Part shown: positions 6,575 through 15,786 of the stretch, in pieces
Layout: each line of letters starts with the position of its first letter
How positions within the stretch are numbered: the stretch's first letter is position 1
Assembly: GCF_003732425.1 (NCBI RefSeq)
Contig: NZ_MOBX01000014.1
Span: 920,816-984,815 of the forward strand
DNA length: 64,000 nucleotides
Reading direction: 5' to 3'
Origin: Pseudomonas fluorescens
GTDB lineage: Bacteria; Pseudomonadota; Gammaproteobacteria; Pseudomonadales; Pseudomonadaceae
Made by a program: the position numbers and the translations under genes
Notes under the pieces: generated by a model
Told to the model about the DNA's origin: nothing
Databases searched by the model: none
The model's input: only the letters and a program-made list of their open reading frames with translations

Positions 6575-9490
6575 ATGCAAGGCAAGTACAGTTCTGAACT
6601 GGCGCTACCGCTCAACGAGCTGTTGACCGTGGTGCTGATTACTCACAATCGGCCGGCGTTTTTGCGTCGGGCGGTGAAGTATTACAGCAGCTTGCCCTGC
6701 AAAATCATGGTGCTCGATTCGACCCTTGAACGACCTGAGGGTGACTTTAGCGCCGTCGATTACCACCATGTGCCGCAGTTCGCGTACTGGGGCATGCAGG
6801 CCAAACTGGCGTATGGCGTGGAAAAACTGACCACGCCGTACATGGTGCTGGCGGCCGACGACGATTTCATCCTGCATGATTCGCTGGCAGAGTCCGTCGG
6901 CTTCCTGCATGCCAACCCTGATTACGGTATGTGCCACGGCTACTGCCTGATGTACCTGACACTGTCTCATGGCGTGAGCTACTACCGCCGCGACAAGAAA
7001 GTCCAGGAAGACTACGCGTCCGAGCGGGCGCAGGATCGCGTCCTCGATTACATGAGCCAGTACATCCCGCCGTTCTACGCGGTGACCCGTACTGACCTGA
7101 TGAAAAACTGGCATTCGGCGTTGCCGCCGGGGACCAATTTCCAGTGGCAGGAAATTGGCCACGTCTACTACCTGCTGGCCAGCGCCAAGGCACGCATCCT
7201 GCCGATTCCTTATGTGGTGCGCGAGATCAACTACGGTGTCTCCGAGCACAATACCGATGTGTATCACTCGCTGACCTACGTCGATGCCAAATCGGTCGCC
7301 GAACGAGAGGCCTTTGCCGAGTTCCTCGTTTCGCTGCCCACCGCTATCGAAGGTCTGGATGCCGGGCAGGCCAAGGCCTTTGCCCTGGAAAGTTTCAAGG
7401 CGATGGCCGGCAGTCTGGAGACCGGGCGGGCGCTGACCGCCGAGCTGATTATCGAGTCGACCTGGAACCAGGAACTGAAGGCGCCGGACCGTCGTTTTGG
7501 TCCGCTGCAGTACGTCGAAATGCCGTTCTACAACCAGGCCTTCTTCGATCGTCTGGAGCAGTTCGAATTCATGTTGCACACCCTGCCGGCCGGCCGCCTC
7601 CAGCTCGAAGGGCTGGAAGGCGTATGGACGCGTCAGGCGCACCTGTTGCAGGCGCGCAACAACGATACGCCGGAAAGTGTGCTTGACCGTTTGTGGCAGG
7701 CCCATGATCTCAATGCGTTCAACCTGACCGTGGTCAAACGCCTGGCGACGCAACTGGACATCGTCGGGGACGAGACCGCCGCGCACGCCATGCGTGAGTG
7801 GATCGCCCGCCTCGAAACGCTGACGGTCGAAGATCATCAGCCGGTCTTCGATAAGATGAAGTCCGGTCGCCTGTTGCAGTGGCTGGCGGCTCGTGCGCCG
7901 ACGATTGCGCAACTCGAGTCGATTGGCCAGCATCTGGCAACTGAAGGCGGTGGCCCGCAATTCGGTATTTTCCTGCTTGATCTGGACAACGACATCGACA
8001 AGTTGCAGGTGTCGCTCGACAGCCTGCTCGAGGGTAACTGCAAGGCGTTCAGGATCGTCGTGTTCACCACCGGCGAAGCTCCGGCGGCGACGACCGCGCA
8101 AAATACCCTGCACTTTGTCCGTGTCACCCAAAGCAATTTTGTCGACAAGCTCAACCAGAGCGCCCAGCAATCGCCAAGCGATTGGTTGCTGCTGGCTGAG
8201 GCGGGTGATCAGTTCACCGCCAGCGGCCTGTTGCGCGCGAGCCTGGAACTGATGTCGGCCGAAGGTGTGCGTGCGGTGGCCACCGATGAAATCCAGCGCA
8301 TGGACAATGGCGCGCTGGTTGACGTGTTCCGCCCGGGGTTCAACCTGGATCTGCTGCAAAGCGTGCCGTCACTGATGGCCCGCCACTGGTTGATTCGCCG
8401 CGAAGTGTTGCTCGAAGCCGGCGGTTACCAGGCTGATTTCAGCAAGGCGCTGGAATTTGACTTGCTGCTGCGCATCATTGAGCAGGGCGGCCTCGACGGC
8501 CTTGCGCATCTCGACGAGCCGTTGCTGATCACTCAGGCCGCGGAGCCTGAAGAAAACGCTCACGAACGTCAGGCGTTGCTGCGTCATCTGGGCAATCGCG
8601 GCTACAAGGCCAAGGTCATGTCGGCGGTGCCGGGCACCTGGCAGATCGATTACCGCCACACCGAGCAGCCACTGGTGTCGATCATTGTGCCGGTCATCGA
8701 TGATCTGCCAGTGCTGCGCCGCTGCCTGGAAGGCGTGTTGCTCAGAACCCGTTACAGCCGTTATGAAGTATTGCTGGCGGCAAACGCCACCCCGTCGGCA
8801 GCGGTCAACGACTGGTTGGGCACGCTGCGTCACGCCAAGGTCAATGTGCTGCGTGCCGATCAGCCACTGAGCGAGGTCGCGTTGTACAACGCTGCCAGCG
8901 AGCAGGCTCAGGGTGAGTATCTGGTGCTGTTGGCGGCGGACAGTGAAGTCGTCAATCCGAACTGGATCGATTCGCTGCTCAACCACGCCCAGCGTCCGGA
9001 AGTGGGCATCGTCGGTGCCAAACTGGTCGACCGCGACGGCAAGATCGCTCAGGCCGGTCTGATCGTCGGCCTGAACGATGGCGTGGGTTCGGCCTTCATC
9101 GGCGAAAAACACGCAGCAGACGGCTACATGTATCGTTTGACCGTCGAGCAGAATTACTCGGCTGTGTCGAAGGTCTGCCTGATGGTGCGCAAAGAGCTGT
9201 TCAACGCCCTTGGCGGGCTGGACGAAGTGACCTTCGCCGAGGGTTATGCCGATGTTGACCTGTGCCTCAAGGCCGGTCAGACCGGTTACCTCACCGTGTG
9301 GACGCCGTTGGTGCAGGTGCTGCATACCGGCGAGCTGCCACAGGCGCCGGAAGCGCTGGCGGCACTGCGTGAAAAATGGAGCGGTGTCTTCGCGCAGGAT
9401 CCGGCTTACAACGCCAACCTGGCCCTGCACGGCAAAGGTTTTACCTTGGGCGAAAATGCCTCGATCAACTGGGCGCAGTTGCTCGCTTGA
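6575..9490 (+). CDS. large multi-domain glycosyltransferase
   Basis: A 971-residue cytoplasmic protein with no membrane segments. An N-terminal TIGR00180-like domain (about 10-250; VVLITHNRPAFLRRA and MVLAADDDF) carries an aspartate-rich sugar-nucleotide site. Two further GT-A-like segments follow: a degenerate one at about 460-690 and a GT2 domain at about 700-950 (LVSIIVPVIDDLPVLRRCL, then YADVDLCLKAGQTGY). GGAGAGAAG before 6575 decides the start. Long multi-domain transferases next to flagellin recall Fgt1/Fgt2 of P. syringae, which glycosylate flagellin. Role in building or attaching the flagellin glycan is inferred. Confidence 0.78.
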   Translation: MQGKYSSELALPLNELLTVVLITHNRPAFLRRAVKYYSSLPCKIMVLDSTLERPEGDFSAVDYHHVPQFAYWGMQAKLAYGVEKLTTPYMVLAADDDFILHDSLAESVGFLHANPDYGMCHGYCLMYLTLSHGVSYYRRDKKVQEDYASERAQDRVLDYMSQYIPPFYAVTRTDLMKNWHSALPPGTNFQWQEIGHVYYLLASAKARILPIPYVVREINYGVSEHNTDVYHSLTYVDAKSVAEREAFAEFLVSLPTAIEGLDAGQAKAFALESFKAMAGSLETGRALTAELIIESTWNQELKAPDRRFGPLQYVEMPFYNQAFFDRLEQFEFMLHTLPAGRLQLEGLEGVWTRQAHLLQARNNDTPESVLDRLWQAHDLNAFNLTVVKRLATQLDIVGDETAAHAMREWIARLETLTVEDHQPVFDKMKSGRLLQWLAARAPTIAQLESIGQHLATEGGGPQFGIFLLDLDNDIDKLQVSLDSLLEGNCKAFRIVVFTTGEAPAATTAQNTLHFVRVTQSNFVDKLNQSAQQSPSDWLLLAEAGDQFTASGLLRASLELMSAEGVRAVATDEIQRMDNGALVDVFRPGFNLDLLQSVPSLMARHWLIRREVLLEAGGYQADFSKALEFDLLLRIIEQGGLDGLAHLDEPLLITQAAEPEENAHERQALLRHLGNRGYKAKVMSAVPGTWQIDYRHTEQPLVSIIVPVIDDLPVLRRCLEGVLLRTRYSRYEVLLAANATPSAAVNDWLGTLRHAKVNVLRADQPLSEVALYNAASEQAQGEYLVLLAADSEVVNPNWIDSLLNHAQRPEVGIVGAKLVDRDGKIAQAGLIVGLNDGVGSAFIGEKHAADGYMYRLTVEQNYSAVSKVCLMVRKELFNALGGLDEVTFAEGYADVDLCLKAGQTGYLTVWTPLVQVLHTGELPQAPEALAALREKWSGVFAQDPAYNANLALHGKGFTLGENASINWAQLLA

Positions 9491-9513
9491 GCGTGCCCGA
9501 CAGGAATCAGCCT

Positions 9514-10515
9514 ATGTTCAACGGTAAATCGATTTTCATCTCCGGCGGCACGGGTTCGTTCGGGCGCAAATTCATCGCCCGCCTGCTTGAGCAATACCAG
9601 CCCAAGCGCGTGGTGGTGTTCTCCCGAGACGAGCTCAAACAGTACGAGATGCAGCAGACGTTCAACGCACCGTGCATGCGTTACTTCATCGGTGATGTGC
9701 GTGACGCTGACCGTCTGCGTCAGGCCATGCGCGGCATCGACTACGTGGTGCATGCTGCGGCGTTGAAGCAAGTGCCGGCGGCGGAGTACAACCCGACCGA
9801 ATGCATTCGCACCAACGTCAACGGCGCGGAGAACATCATTGCCGCCGCCATCGACAATGGCGTGAAAAAGGTTGTGGCGCTGTCCACCGACAAAGCCGCC
9901 AGCCCGATCAACTTGTACGGCGCGACCAAGTTGCTCTCGGACAAATTGTTCGTCGCCGCCAACAATATTGCCGGTGAGCAGGAAACCCGTTTCGCCGTGG
10001 TGCGCTACGGCAATGTGGCCGGTTCGCGCGGTTCGGTGGTGCCGTTCTTCAGCAAGCTGATCGCCGACGGTGCTCAGGAGTTGCCGATCACCGACGAACG
10101 CATGACGCGGTTTTGGATCACCCTCGACCACGGCGTGCAGTTCGTCCTCGACAGCTTTGCGCGGATGCATGGCGGCGAAGTGTTTGTGCCGAAGATTCCA
10201 TCGATCCGCATTGTCGATCTGGCACGCGGCATGGCTGAACATCTGCCGCACAAGAACGTCGGCATTCGTCCCGGTGAAAAGCTCCATGAGTTGATGGTGC
10301 CGCTGGACGATGCGCGGATGACCCTCGAGTTCGAAGATCACTACACCATCCAGCCGTCGATTCGCTTTACCAGCGTCGATGTCGATTTTGCCGTCGACAA
10401 ACTCGGCGAGCAGGGGCGTGCCGTGAGCGAGGATTTCGAATACCGCTCCGACACCAATCCGCACTTCCTCTCGGTCGGGCAGATCGCTGATCTGCACGCG
10501 AAGCTCTCGGTATGA
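9514..10515 (+). CDS. pseB: UDP-N-acetylglucosamine 4,6-dehydratase (inverting), PseB
   Basis: First enzyme of pseudaminic acid synthesis: it removes water and inverts C5 of UDP-GlcNAc. The 333-residue protein begins MFNGKSIFISGGTGSFG with the Rossmann GxxGxxG. It also has the PseB/FlaA1-type segments VVVFSRDELKQYEMQ and ALSTDKAASPINLYGATK, the latter carrying the active-site Lys. The open frame extends upstream into the preceding gene, but the family start and the spacing favour 9514. Its stop overlaps pseC by four bases. Confidence 0.95.
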   Translation: MFNGKSIFISGGTGSFGRKFIARLLEQYQPKRVVVFSRDELKQYEMQQTFNAPCMRYFIGDVRDADRLRQAMRGIDYVVHAAALKQVPAAEYNPTECIRTNVNGAENIIAAAIDNGVKKVVALSTDKAASPINLYGATKLLSDKLFVAANNIAGEQETRFAVVRYGNVAGSRGSVVPFFSKLIADGAQELPITDERMTRFWITLDHGVQFVLDSFARMHGGEVFVPKIPSIRIVDLARGMAEHLPHKNVGIRPGEKLHELMVPLDDARMTLEFEDHYTIQPSIRFTSVDVDFAVDKLGEQGRAVSEDFEYRSDTNPHFLSVGQIADLHAKLSV

Positions 10516-11669
10516 TTCCCTACGGCCGGCAAAGCCTCGATCAGGCAGACATCGATGCCGTCGTCCAAGTGCTGCAGTCGGACTGGCTGACCCAAGGGCC
10601 GAGTATCGAGCGTTTCGAACAGGCAATGGCCGAGCGGTGCCAGGCTGACTTCGCCGTCGCAGTGTGCAACGCCACGGCGGCGCTGCACATTGCCTGTCTG
10701 GCCGCAGGCCTGGGGCCGGGTGATCGTTTGTGGACGACGCCGAACACCTTTCTTGCCTCGGCCAACTGTGGACGTTATTGCGGTGCCGACGTTGATTTCG
10801 TCGACATCGATCCGCTGACCTGGAACCTCGATGCGTTCGCCCTCGAAGCGAAACTCGATCAGGCCGAGCAGGACGGCACTTTGCCGAAAGTGCTGGTGGC
10901 GGTGGCGTTCTCCGGGCAGAGCTGCGACATGCGCAAGATTGCCGAACTGGCCGAGCGCTACAACTTCACCGTGATCGAAGATGCGTCTCACGCGGTCGGT
11001 GCGTCCTACGCAGGACGTCCGGTCGGCTGCGGTCAATTCGCGGCAATGACGGTGTTCAGTTTCCACCCGGTGAAGATCATCACCAGCGCCGAAGGCGGCA
11101 TGGTGCTGACCAATCGCCCACAACTGGCCGAGCGCCTGCAGCGTCTGCGCAGCCATGGCATGACTCGCGATCCGCAGCAGATGACCGAGTCCAGCCATGG
11201 TCCTTGGTACTACCAGCAGATCGAACTGGGCTTCAATTACCGGATCACCGATCTGCAAGCCGCGTTGGGCTTGTCGCAACTGGGCAAACTCGACGAATTT
11301 ATCGCCCGACGTCGCGAACTGGTGGCGCGTTACGATCGCTTGCTGGCGTACTTGCCGGTGACGCTGCCGAGCCTTCAGCCAGAGGCGGAGTCTGCCTGGC
11401 ACCTGTACGTGATCCGCTTGCAGCCCGAGCGTATCAGCCTTAGCCATCGTCAGGTGTTCGAAGGCTTGCGCGCGGCCGGGATCGGCGTGAACCTGCACTA
11501 TATTCCCGTGCATTTGCAGCCCTACTATCGCGACCTGGGTTTTGCCGAGGGCGATTTCCCCGAAGCCGAACGTTATTACGCCGAGGCCATCAGCTTGCCG
11601 CTGTACCCGTTGCTGAGTGATCAGCAGCAGGATTATGTAGTCGAGCAAGTGCGTCGACTGACCGAATGA
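10512..11669 (+). CDS. pseC: UDP-4-amino-4,6-dideoxy-N-acetyl-beta-L-altrosamine transaminase, PseC
   Basis: A PLP-dependent aminotransferase of the DegT/DnrJ/EryC1 family that aminates C4 of the PseB product. At 385 residues it has normal length. The N-terminus IPYGRQSLDQADIDAV is typical of PseC. The PLP lysine lies in FSFHPVKIITSAEGG, and IEDASHAVGASYAG supplies the cofactor-contacting region. ATG overlaps the pseB stop. Context between pseB and the other pse genes makes the assignment firm. Confidence 0.94.
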   Translation: MIPYGRQSLDQADIDAVVQVLQSDWLTQGPSIERFEQAMAERCQADFAVAVCNATAALHIACLAAGLGPGDRLWTTPNTFLASANCGRYCGADVDFVDIDPLTWNLDAFALEAKLDQAEQDGTLPKVLVAVAFSGQSCDMRKIAELAERYNFTVIEDASHAVGASYAGRPVGCGQFAAMTVFSFHPVKIITSAEGGMVLTNRPQLAERLQRLRSHGMTRDPQQMTESSHGPWYYQQIELGFNYRITDLQAALGLSQLGKLDEFIARRRELVARYDRLLAYLPVTLPSLQPEAESAWHLYVIRLQPERISLSHRQVFEGLRAAGIGVNLHYIPVHLQPYYRDLGFAEGDFPEAERYYAEAISLPLYPLLSDQQQDYVVEQVRRLTE

Positions 11670-11700
11670 ATACCGCTGTAGCGGTGGATGAGACTGAGTC

Positions 11701-12321
11701 ATGCGTGATCTGAGCGAGCAGGAAAAATTCTGGCAGGGTGAGTTCGGTAACCAGTACGTTGCGCGCAATATCGGCCAACCACTGGTGGCGGCCAATCTGG
11801 CGCTGTTTGCCAAAGCGTTGAGCCGCGCCGGGCGCATTGAAAGCCTGGTCGAGTTGGGCACCAACGCCGGCAACAATTTGCAGGCGCTGCATCAGTTGTT
11901 GCCACGCTGTGAGCTGTTCGGCGTCGAGATCAATGACAGCGCCTGTGCTCAGGCGCGGGCATTGAACATTGCGCAGATCTGGCATGGCTCGCTGTTCGAT
12001 TTTCCGCGCGAGCGCCGCTACGACATGACCTTGAGTAAAGGCGTGCTGATTCACTTGGCTCCGGAACTGCTGCCGACCGCATACGCGCAGTTGTATGAGT
12101 TGAGTCAGCGCTACATTTTGATCGCCGAGTACTACAACCCGGCACCGGTGGAAGTGTCCTATCGCGGTAACAGCGGCAAGCTGTTCAAGCGTGATTTTGC
12201 CGGTGAGATGCTTGATCGCTATGCTGATCTGCAACTGCTGGATTACGGTTTCGTCTATCACCGCGATCCGCAATTCCCGGCAGACGATGTCACCTGGTTC
12301 CTGTTGGAAAAACGTCCTTGA
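11701..12321 (+). CDS. pseudaminic acid biosynthesis-associated methylase
   Basis: A 206-residue class I SAM methyltransferase. The N-terminus (EKFWQGEFGNQYVARN) matches the TIGR03587 family, which is recurrent in pseudaminate clusters. The SAM motif is LVELGTNAGNNLQAL, followed by LFGVEINDSA. The exact substrate is not established for the family; methylation of a pseudaminate intermediate or of the finished glycan is assumed. It lies 31 bases after pseC and overlaps pseF, so it belongs to the same transcript. Confidence 0.85.
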   Translation: MRDLSEQEKFWQGEFGNQYVARNIGQPLVAANLALFAKALSRAGRIESLVELGTNAGNNLQALHQLLPRCELFGVEINDSACAQARALNIAQIWHGSLFDFPRERRYDMTLSKGVLIHLAPELLPTAYAQLYELSQRYILIAEYYNPAPVEVSYRGNSGKLFKRDFAGEMLDRYADLQLLDYGFVYHRDPQFPADDVTWFLLEKRP

Positions 12322-13013
12322 GCAACGTTGCAATCATCCCCGCACGCGGGGGCAGCAAACGCATCCCGCGCAAGAATCTCTTGCCGTTCGACGGCGTGCC
12401 GATGATTGTCCGTTCGATTCGCACCGCGCTGGAGTCGGGCGTGTTCGATCAGGTCGTGGTCAGCACCGACGATGCCGAGATTGCCGATGTCGCACGCGCG
12501 CAGGGTGCGCAGGTGCCGTTTTTGCGTCCGGTCGAACTGGCCGATGATTTCACCGGTACGGCGGCAGTGATCGTGCATGCTTTGCAGCAGTTGCCGGCGT
12601 TCGATTACGCCTGTTGCGTGTATGCCACGGCGCCGCTGTTGCAGGCGCGCTATCTGCGCCAGGGTATCGACTTGCTGGAGCAGCATCCCGACAAGTCTTT
12701 CGCGTTTTCCGTGTGCAGCTTCGGCTTTCCGGTGCAGCGTGCGCTGACGCTGGACGGGCAGGGTGCCTTGTGCGCGTTGTATCCCGAGTTCCGCAATACG
12801 CGTTCTCAGGATCTGCCCGAGGCATTTCAGGATGCCGGTCAGTTCTACTGGGGGCGCAGCGATGCCTGGTTACGCGGTGAAGTGGTGTATTCGCCGGCCA
12901 GTCTGCCGGTGATTCTGCCCCGGCACCTGGTGCAGGACATCGACACCCCCGAAGACTGGAAACGCGCCGAGTACCTTTACGCCGCGCTAAAGGCCGGCGG
13001 AGAGTTGCAATGA
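12318..13013 (+). CDS. pseF: pseudaminic acid cytidylyltransferase, PseF
   Basis: It activates pseudaminic acid to CMP-pseudaminic acid. The 231-residue protein has the CMP-sialate synthetase signature IIPARGGSKRIPRKN near the N-terminus and FDQVVVSTDDAEIADVA further on. The start is a TTG at 12318, whose last two bases are shared with the TGA of the preceding gene. A rare start codon with a 4-base overlap suggests it depends on translational coupling. Confidence 0.93.
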   Translation: MSNVAIIPARGGSKRIPRKNLLPFDGVPMIVRSIRTALESGVFDQVVVSTDDAEIADVARAQGAQVPFLRPVELADDFTGTAAVIVHALQQLPAFDYACCVYATAPLLQARYLRQGIDLLEQHPDKSFAFSVCSFGFPVQRALTLDGQGALCALYPEFRNTRSQDLPEAFQDAGQFYWGRSDAWLRGEVVYSPASLPVILPRHLVQDIDTPEDWKRAEYLYAALKAGGELQ

Positions 13014-14515
13014 GAGTGCTGATTCGCGCCGACGCCTCGCCGACCATCGGCAGTGGCCATATCGCCCGCTGCCTGACACTGGCGCGGGTGTTGCGCGGGC
13101 AGGGCAGCCATGTCGCGTTCGCGTGCCGGCAATTGCCGGGGCATCGGCTGCAGGCGCTGAGTGCCGAAGGATTTGCCACTTTTGCGTTGCCTGAGCGTTA
13201 CCCCGATGAAGACCCGCAGCAAGCCATCGAATCGATGCTGCCGTGGCAGGCTGACATTGACACTCTGGGCCTGCTGCTCGATGGCGAGGCCGAATACGAC
13301 TGGATCATCGTCGATCACTACGGCCTCGATCATCACTGGCAAACCGCTGCACGCCGCTGGGCACATCGCATAGCGGCAGTGGATGATCTGGCGACCCGGC
13401 GCTACAGCGTTGATCTTTTACTCAATCAGAATTTGTCCGGTCTCAGTGAAAACTACGCGCCGCTGCTGCCGCCGGGTTGCCGCACATTACTTGGCCCGCG
13501 CTACGCGATGTTGCGTGAAGAATTCAACTGTCCGGCCATCGAGATCAACGCCAAGGCGCGCCGGGTACTGGTGAATTTCGGCGGTTTCGATGCGGCGATG
13601 CAGACCCATCACGCGATGCTCGCGCTGGCCGATTTCAACGAGCTGCAAGTGGACTTTGTCGCCGGTGCCGACAACCCGGCATGGGCACAGATGCAGGCGT
13701 TGGCCGAGACGCGGCCGAACTGGCGCCTGCACAGTTTCGTCAGCGATTTTTACCAGCGCATGAGCGAAGCCGATCTGTTTATCGGTGCTGGCGGCGGCAC
13801 CAGTTGGGAGCGCGCGGCGCTCGGGCTGCCGACGATCTGTATCGCGGTATCGAACAACCAGCAGGTCAACGGCGAAGTGATGGCCGCAGCGGGCGCGCAT
13901 GTGTTCATGGGCGCCCGCGAGCAGGTCAGCGTCGAACAGTTGCGCGATGCTGTCGGTTTTGTCGTGGCCAATCATTTTCTACGGCAGAGCCTGGCCGAGC
14001 GCTCGCGGCAACTGGTCGATGGTCGCGGCGCCGAGCGCGTCGCGGCAGCGCTTGCTGGCGCGGTGCTCAGGTTGCGCCCGGCGACGCTGGATGATGCGCA
14101 GTTGCTGTTCGAGGGGCGCAATGCCGAAGCCGTAAGGCGCTGGTCGCCGGAGCCAGGCGTAATTGATTGGGCGCAACACCTCAACTGGTTGACGGCAAGT
14201 TTGCGTAATCCGCAGCGGCTGCTGTTGATCGCCGAGGCGGACGATGGCGCCGTCGGCGTGCTGCGTTACGACTTGCGTGGTTTTGAGGCCGAAGTCTCGA
14301 TTTACCTCCTGCAAGGACGTTTCGGCCTCGGCTGGGGCAGGGCGCTGTTGACCCGTGGCCATACTTTTGTTGCTGCGCACTGGCCGCAACTGACGGTCAT
14401 CAGCGCTCGCGTCCTGCCGGACAATCTGTCCTCACTGAATGTGTTTCGCGACGCCGGGTTTACCCAAGGCGCCTGTGCGTTCACCCGTGTTTTGAAGGAT
14501 CACCCCCATGACTAG
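13010..14515 (+). CDS. pseG: fused PseG UDP-sugar hydrolase and PseH-type N-acetyltransferase
   Basis: One 501-residue chain covers two steps that are separate in Campylobacter and Helicobacter. Residues about 1-340 are PseG: IRADASPTIGSGHIARCLTLA gives the GxGHxxR glycosyltransferase-B fold motif, and LFIGAGGGTSWERAALGLPTI the nucleotide-binding end. It cleaves UDP from the diacetamido-trideoxy sugar. Residues about 350-501 form a GNAT domain (LRPATLDDAQLLFEGRN, FGLGWGRALLTRGHTF, LSSLNVFRDAGF), consistent with PseH, which acetylates the 4-amino group. No other PseH is present in the cluster. ATG overlaps the pseF stop. Confidence 0.9.
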   Translation: MRVLIRADASPTIGSGHIARCLTLARVLRGQGSHVAFACRQLPGHRLQALSAEGFATFALPERYPDEDPQQAIESMLPWQADIDTLGLLLDGEAEYDWIIVDHYGLDHHWQTAARRWAHRIAAVDDLATRRYSVDLLLNQNLSGLSENYAPLLPPGCRTLLGPRYAMLREEFNCPAIEINAKARRVLVNFGGFDAAMQTHHAMLALADFNELQVDFVAGADNPAWAQMQALAETRPNWRLHSFVSDFYQRMSEADLFIGAGGGTSWERAALGLPTICIAVSNNQQVNGEVMAAAGAHVFMGAREQVSVEQLRDAVGFVVANHFLRQSLAERSRQLVDGRGAERVAAALAGAVLRLRPATLDDAQLLFEGRNAEAVRRWSPEPGVIDWAQHLNWLTASLRNPQRLLLIAEADDGAVGVLRYDLRGFEAEVSIYLLQGRFGLGWGRALLTRGHTFVAAHWPQLTVISARVLPDNLSSLNVFRDAGFTQGACAFTRVLKDHPHD

Positions 14516-15560
14516 TTTCAAGATTGGCAACCGCTTGATCGGTGCCGATGCGCCGCCCTTCATCATCGCCGAGATGAGCGGCAACCATAACCAGTCGCTG
14601 GACGTGGCCTTGCAAATTGTCGAAGCGGCGGCCAAGGCTGGGGCGCATGCCTTGAAGCTGCAAACCTACACCGCCGAGACCATGACCCTCGATCTGGCTG
14701 AAGGTGAATTCTTCATCAAGGATCCGGGCAGTCTGTGGGCGGGCACTTCGCTCTACGACTTGTATGAAAAAGCCCATACGCCGTGGGAGTGGCACGCGCC
14801 GATTTTCGCCCGGGCCAAGGCGCTGGGCATGCTCGCGTTCTCCACGCCGTTCGATGCCAGCGCCGTGGACTTTCTTGAAAGCCTTGATGTGCCGGCCTAC
14901 AAGATCGCCAGTTTCGAAAACACTGACTTGCCGTTGATTCGCCGCGTGGCCGCCACCGGCAAACCGCTGATCATCTCCACGGGCATGGCCAGCATCGCTG
15001 AACTGGATGAAACCGTGCGCGCCGCCCGGGAAGCCGGCTGCAAGGATCTGGTCTTGCTCAAATGCACCAGCACCTACCCGGCGACCCCGCTCAACAGCAA
15101 CGTGCGCACGATCCCGCATCTGCGGGAATTGTTCGGTTGCGAGGTGGGGCTGTCCGACCACTCGATGGGCGTCGGGGTGTCGGTGGCGGCGGTGGCGCTG
15201 GGGGCAACGGTGGTGGAAAAGCACTTCACCCTCGACCGTTCAGCGGGTGGCGTCGATGCCAGTTTCTCGCTGGAGCCGGCGGAAATGGCCAGCCTGGTGG
15301 TGGAAACCGAGCGTGCCTGGCAAGCCATGGGCCAGGTTTATTACGGCGCCACTGAAGCCGAGCGCAAGTCAGTGGTCTATCGCCGCTCGCTGTACGTCAC
15401 TGCCGACATGGCCGCCGGTGACACCTTTAGCGGGGACAATCTGCGCGCCATTCGCCCCGGTCTCGGTCTGCCGCCCAAGCACACCGAAGCCGTCCTCGGC
15501 CGCCGCGCGCGCGCGCCGATCAAGCGCGGCACGCCGCTGGACTGGTCGTTGGTCGAATAA
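14508..15560 (+). CDS. pseI: pseudaminic acid synthase, PseI
   Basis: It condenses the freed 6-deoxy-diacetamido-altrose with phosphoenolpyruvate to give pseudaminic acid. The 350-residue protein has the NeuB-type barrel: PPFIIAEMSGNHNQSLDVAL near residue 20 and KLQTYTAETM. A C-terminal antifreeze/SAF domain (FSGDNLRAIRPGLGLPPKH) ends the chain. The ATG at 14508 overlaps the end of the pseG-pseH gene by eight bases. It is the last gene of the overlapping block; a 226-base gap follows. Confidence 0.95.
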   Translation: MTSFKIGNRLIGADAPPFIIAEMSGNHNQSLDVALQIVEAAAKAGAHALKLQTYTAETMTLDLAEGEFFIKDPGSLWAGTSLYDLYEKAHTPWEWHAPIFARAKALGMLAFSTPFDASAVDFLESLDVPAYKIASFENTDLPLIRRVAATGKPLIISTGMASIAELDETVRAAREAGCKDLVLLKCTSTYPATPLNSNVRTIPHLRELFGCEVGLSDHSMGVGVSVAAVALGATVVEKHFTLDRSAGGVDASFSLEPAEMASLVVETERAWQAMGQVYYGATEAERKSVVYRRSLYVTADMAAGDTFSGDNLRAIRPGLGLPPKHTEAVLGRRARAPIKRGTPLDWSLVE

Positions 15561-15786
15561 CCCGATCTGCACCGATTCGGCAAAATAGCGTGACCTGCGA
15601 GTCATAACGCGCATCTTCACTGTATTGTATTGATCGGGGAGATGGCGCCTGGCTCGTTTTCGATTCCAGTGATAGCCCTTTGCGCTCCCCGTGGCTGCCC
15701 GTTGTGGCGGCCGTTTTCTGTTTGTCGGCGCCCCTCGAAATCCTTGCGAGCGGTGGTCTTGGGCTGTTTTTTATTGGGAAGCCGTA

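Noticed and set aside
6605..8359. 584-codon minus-strand frame
   Set aside because: It lies opposite the large glycosyltransferase, has no family pattern and no ribosome site of its own.
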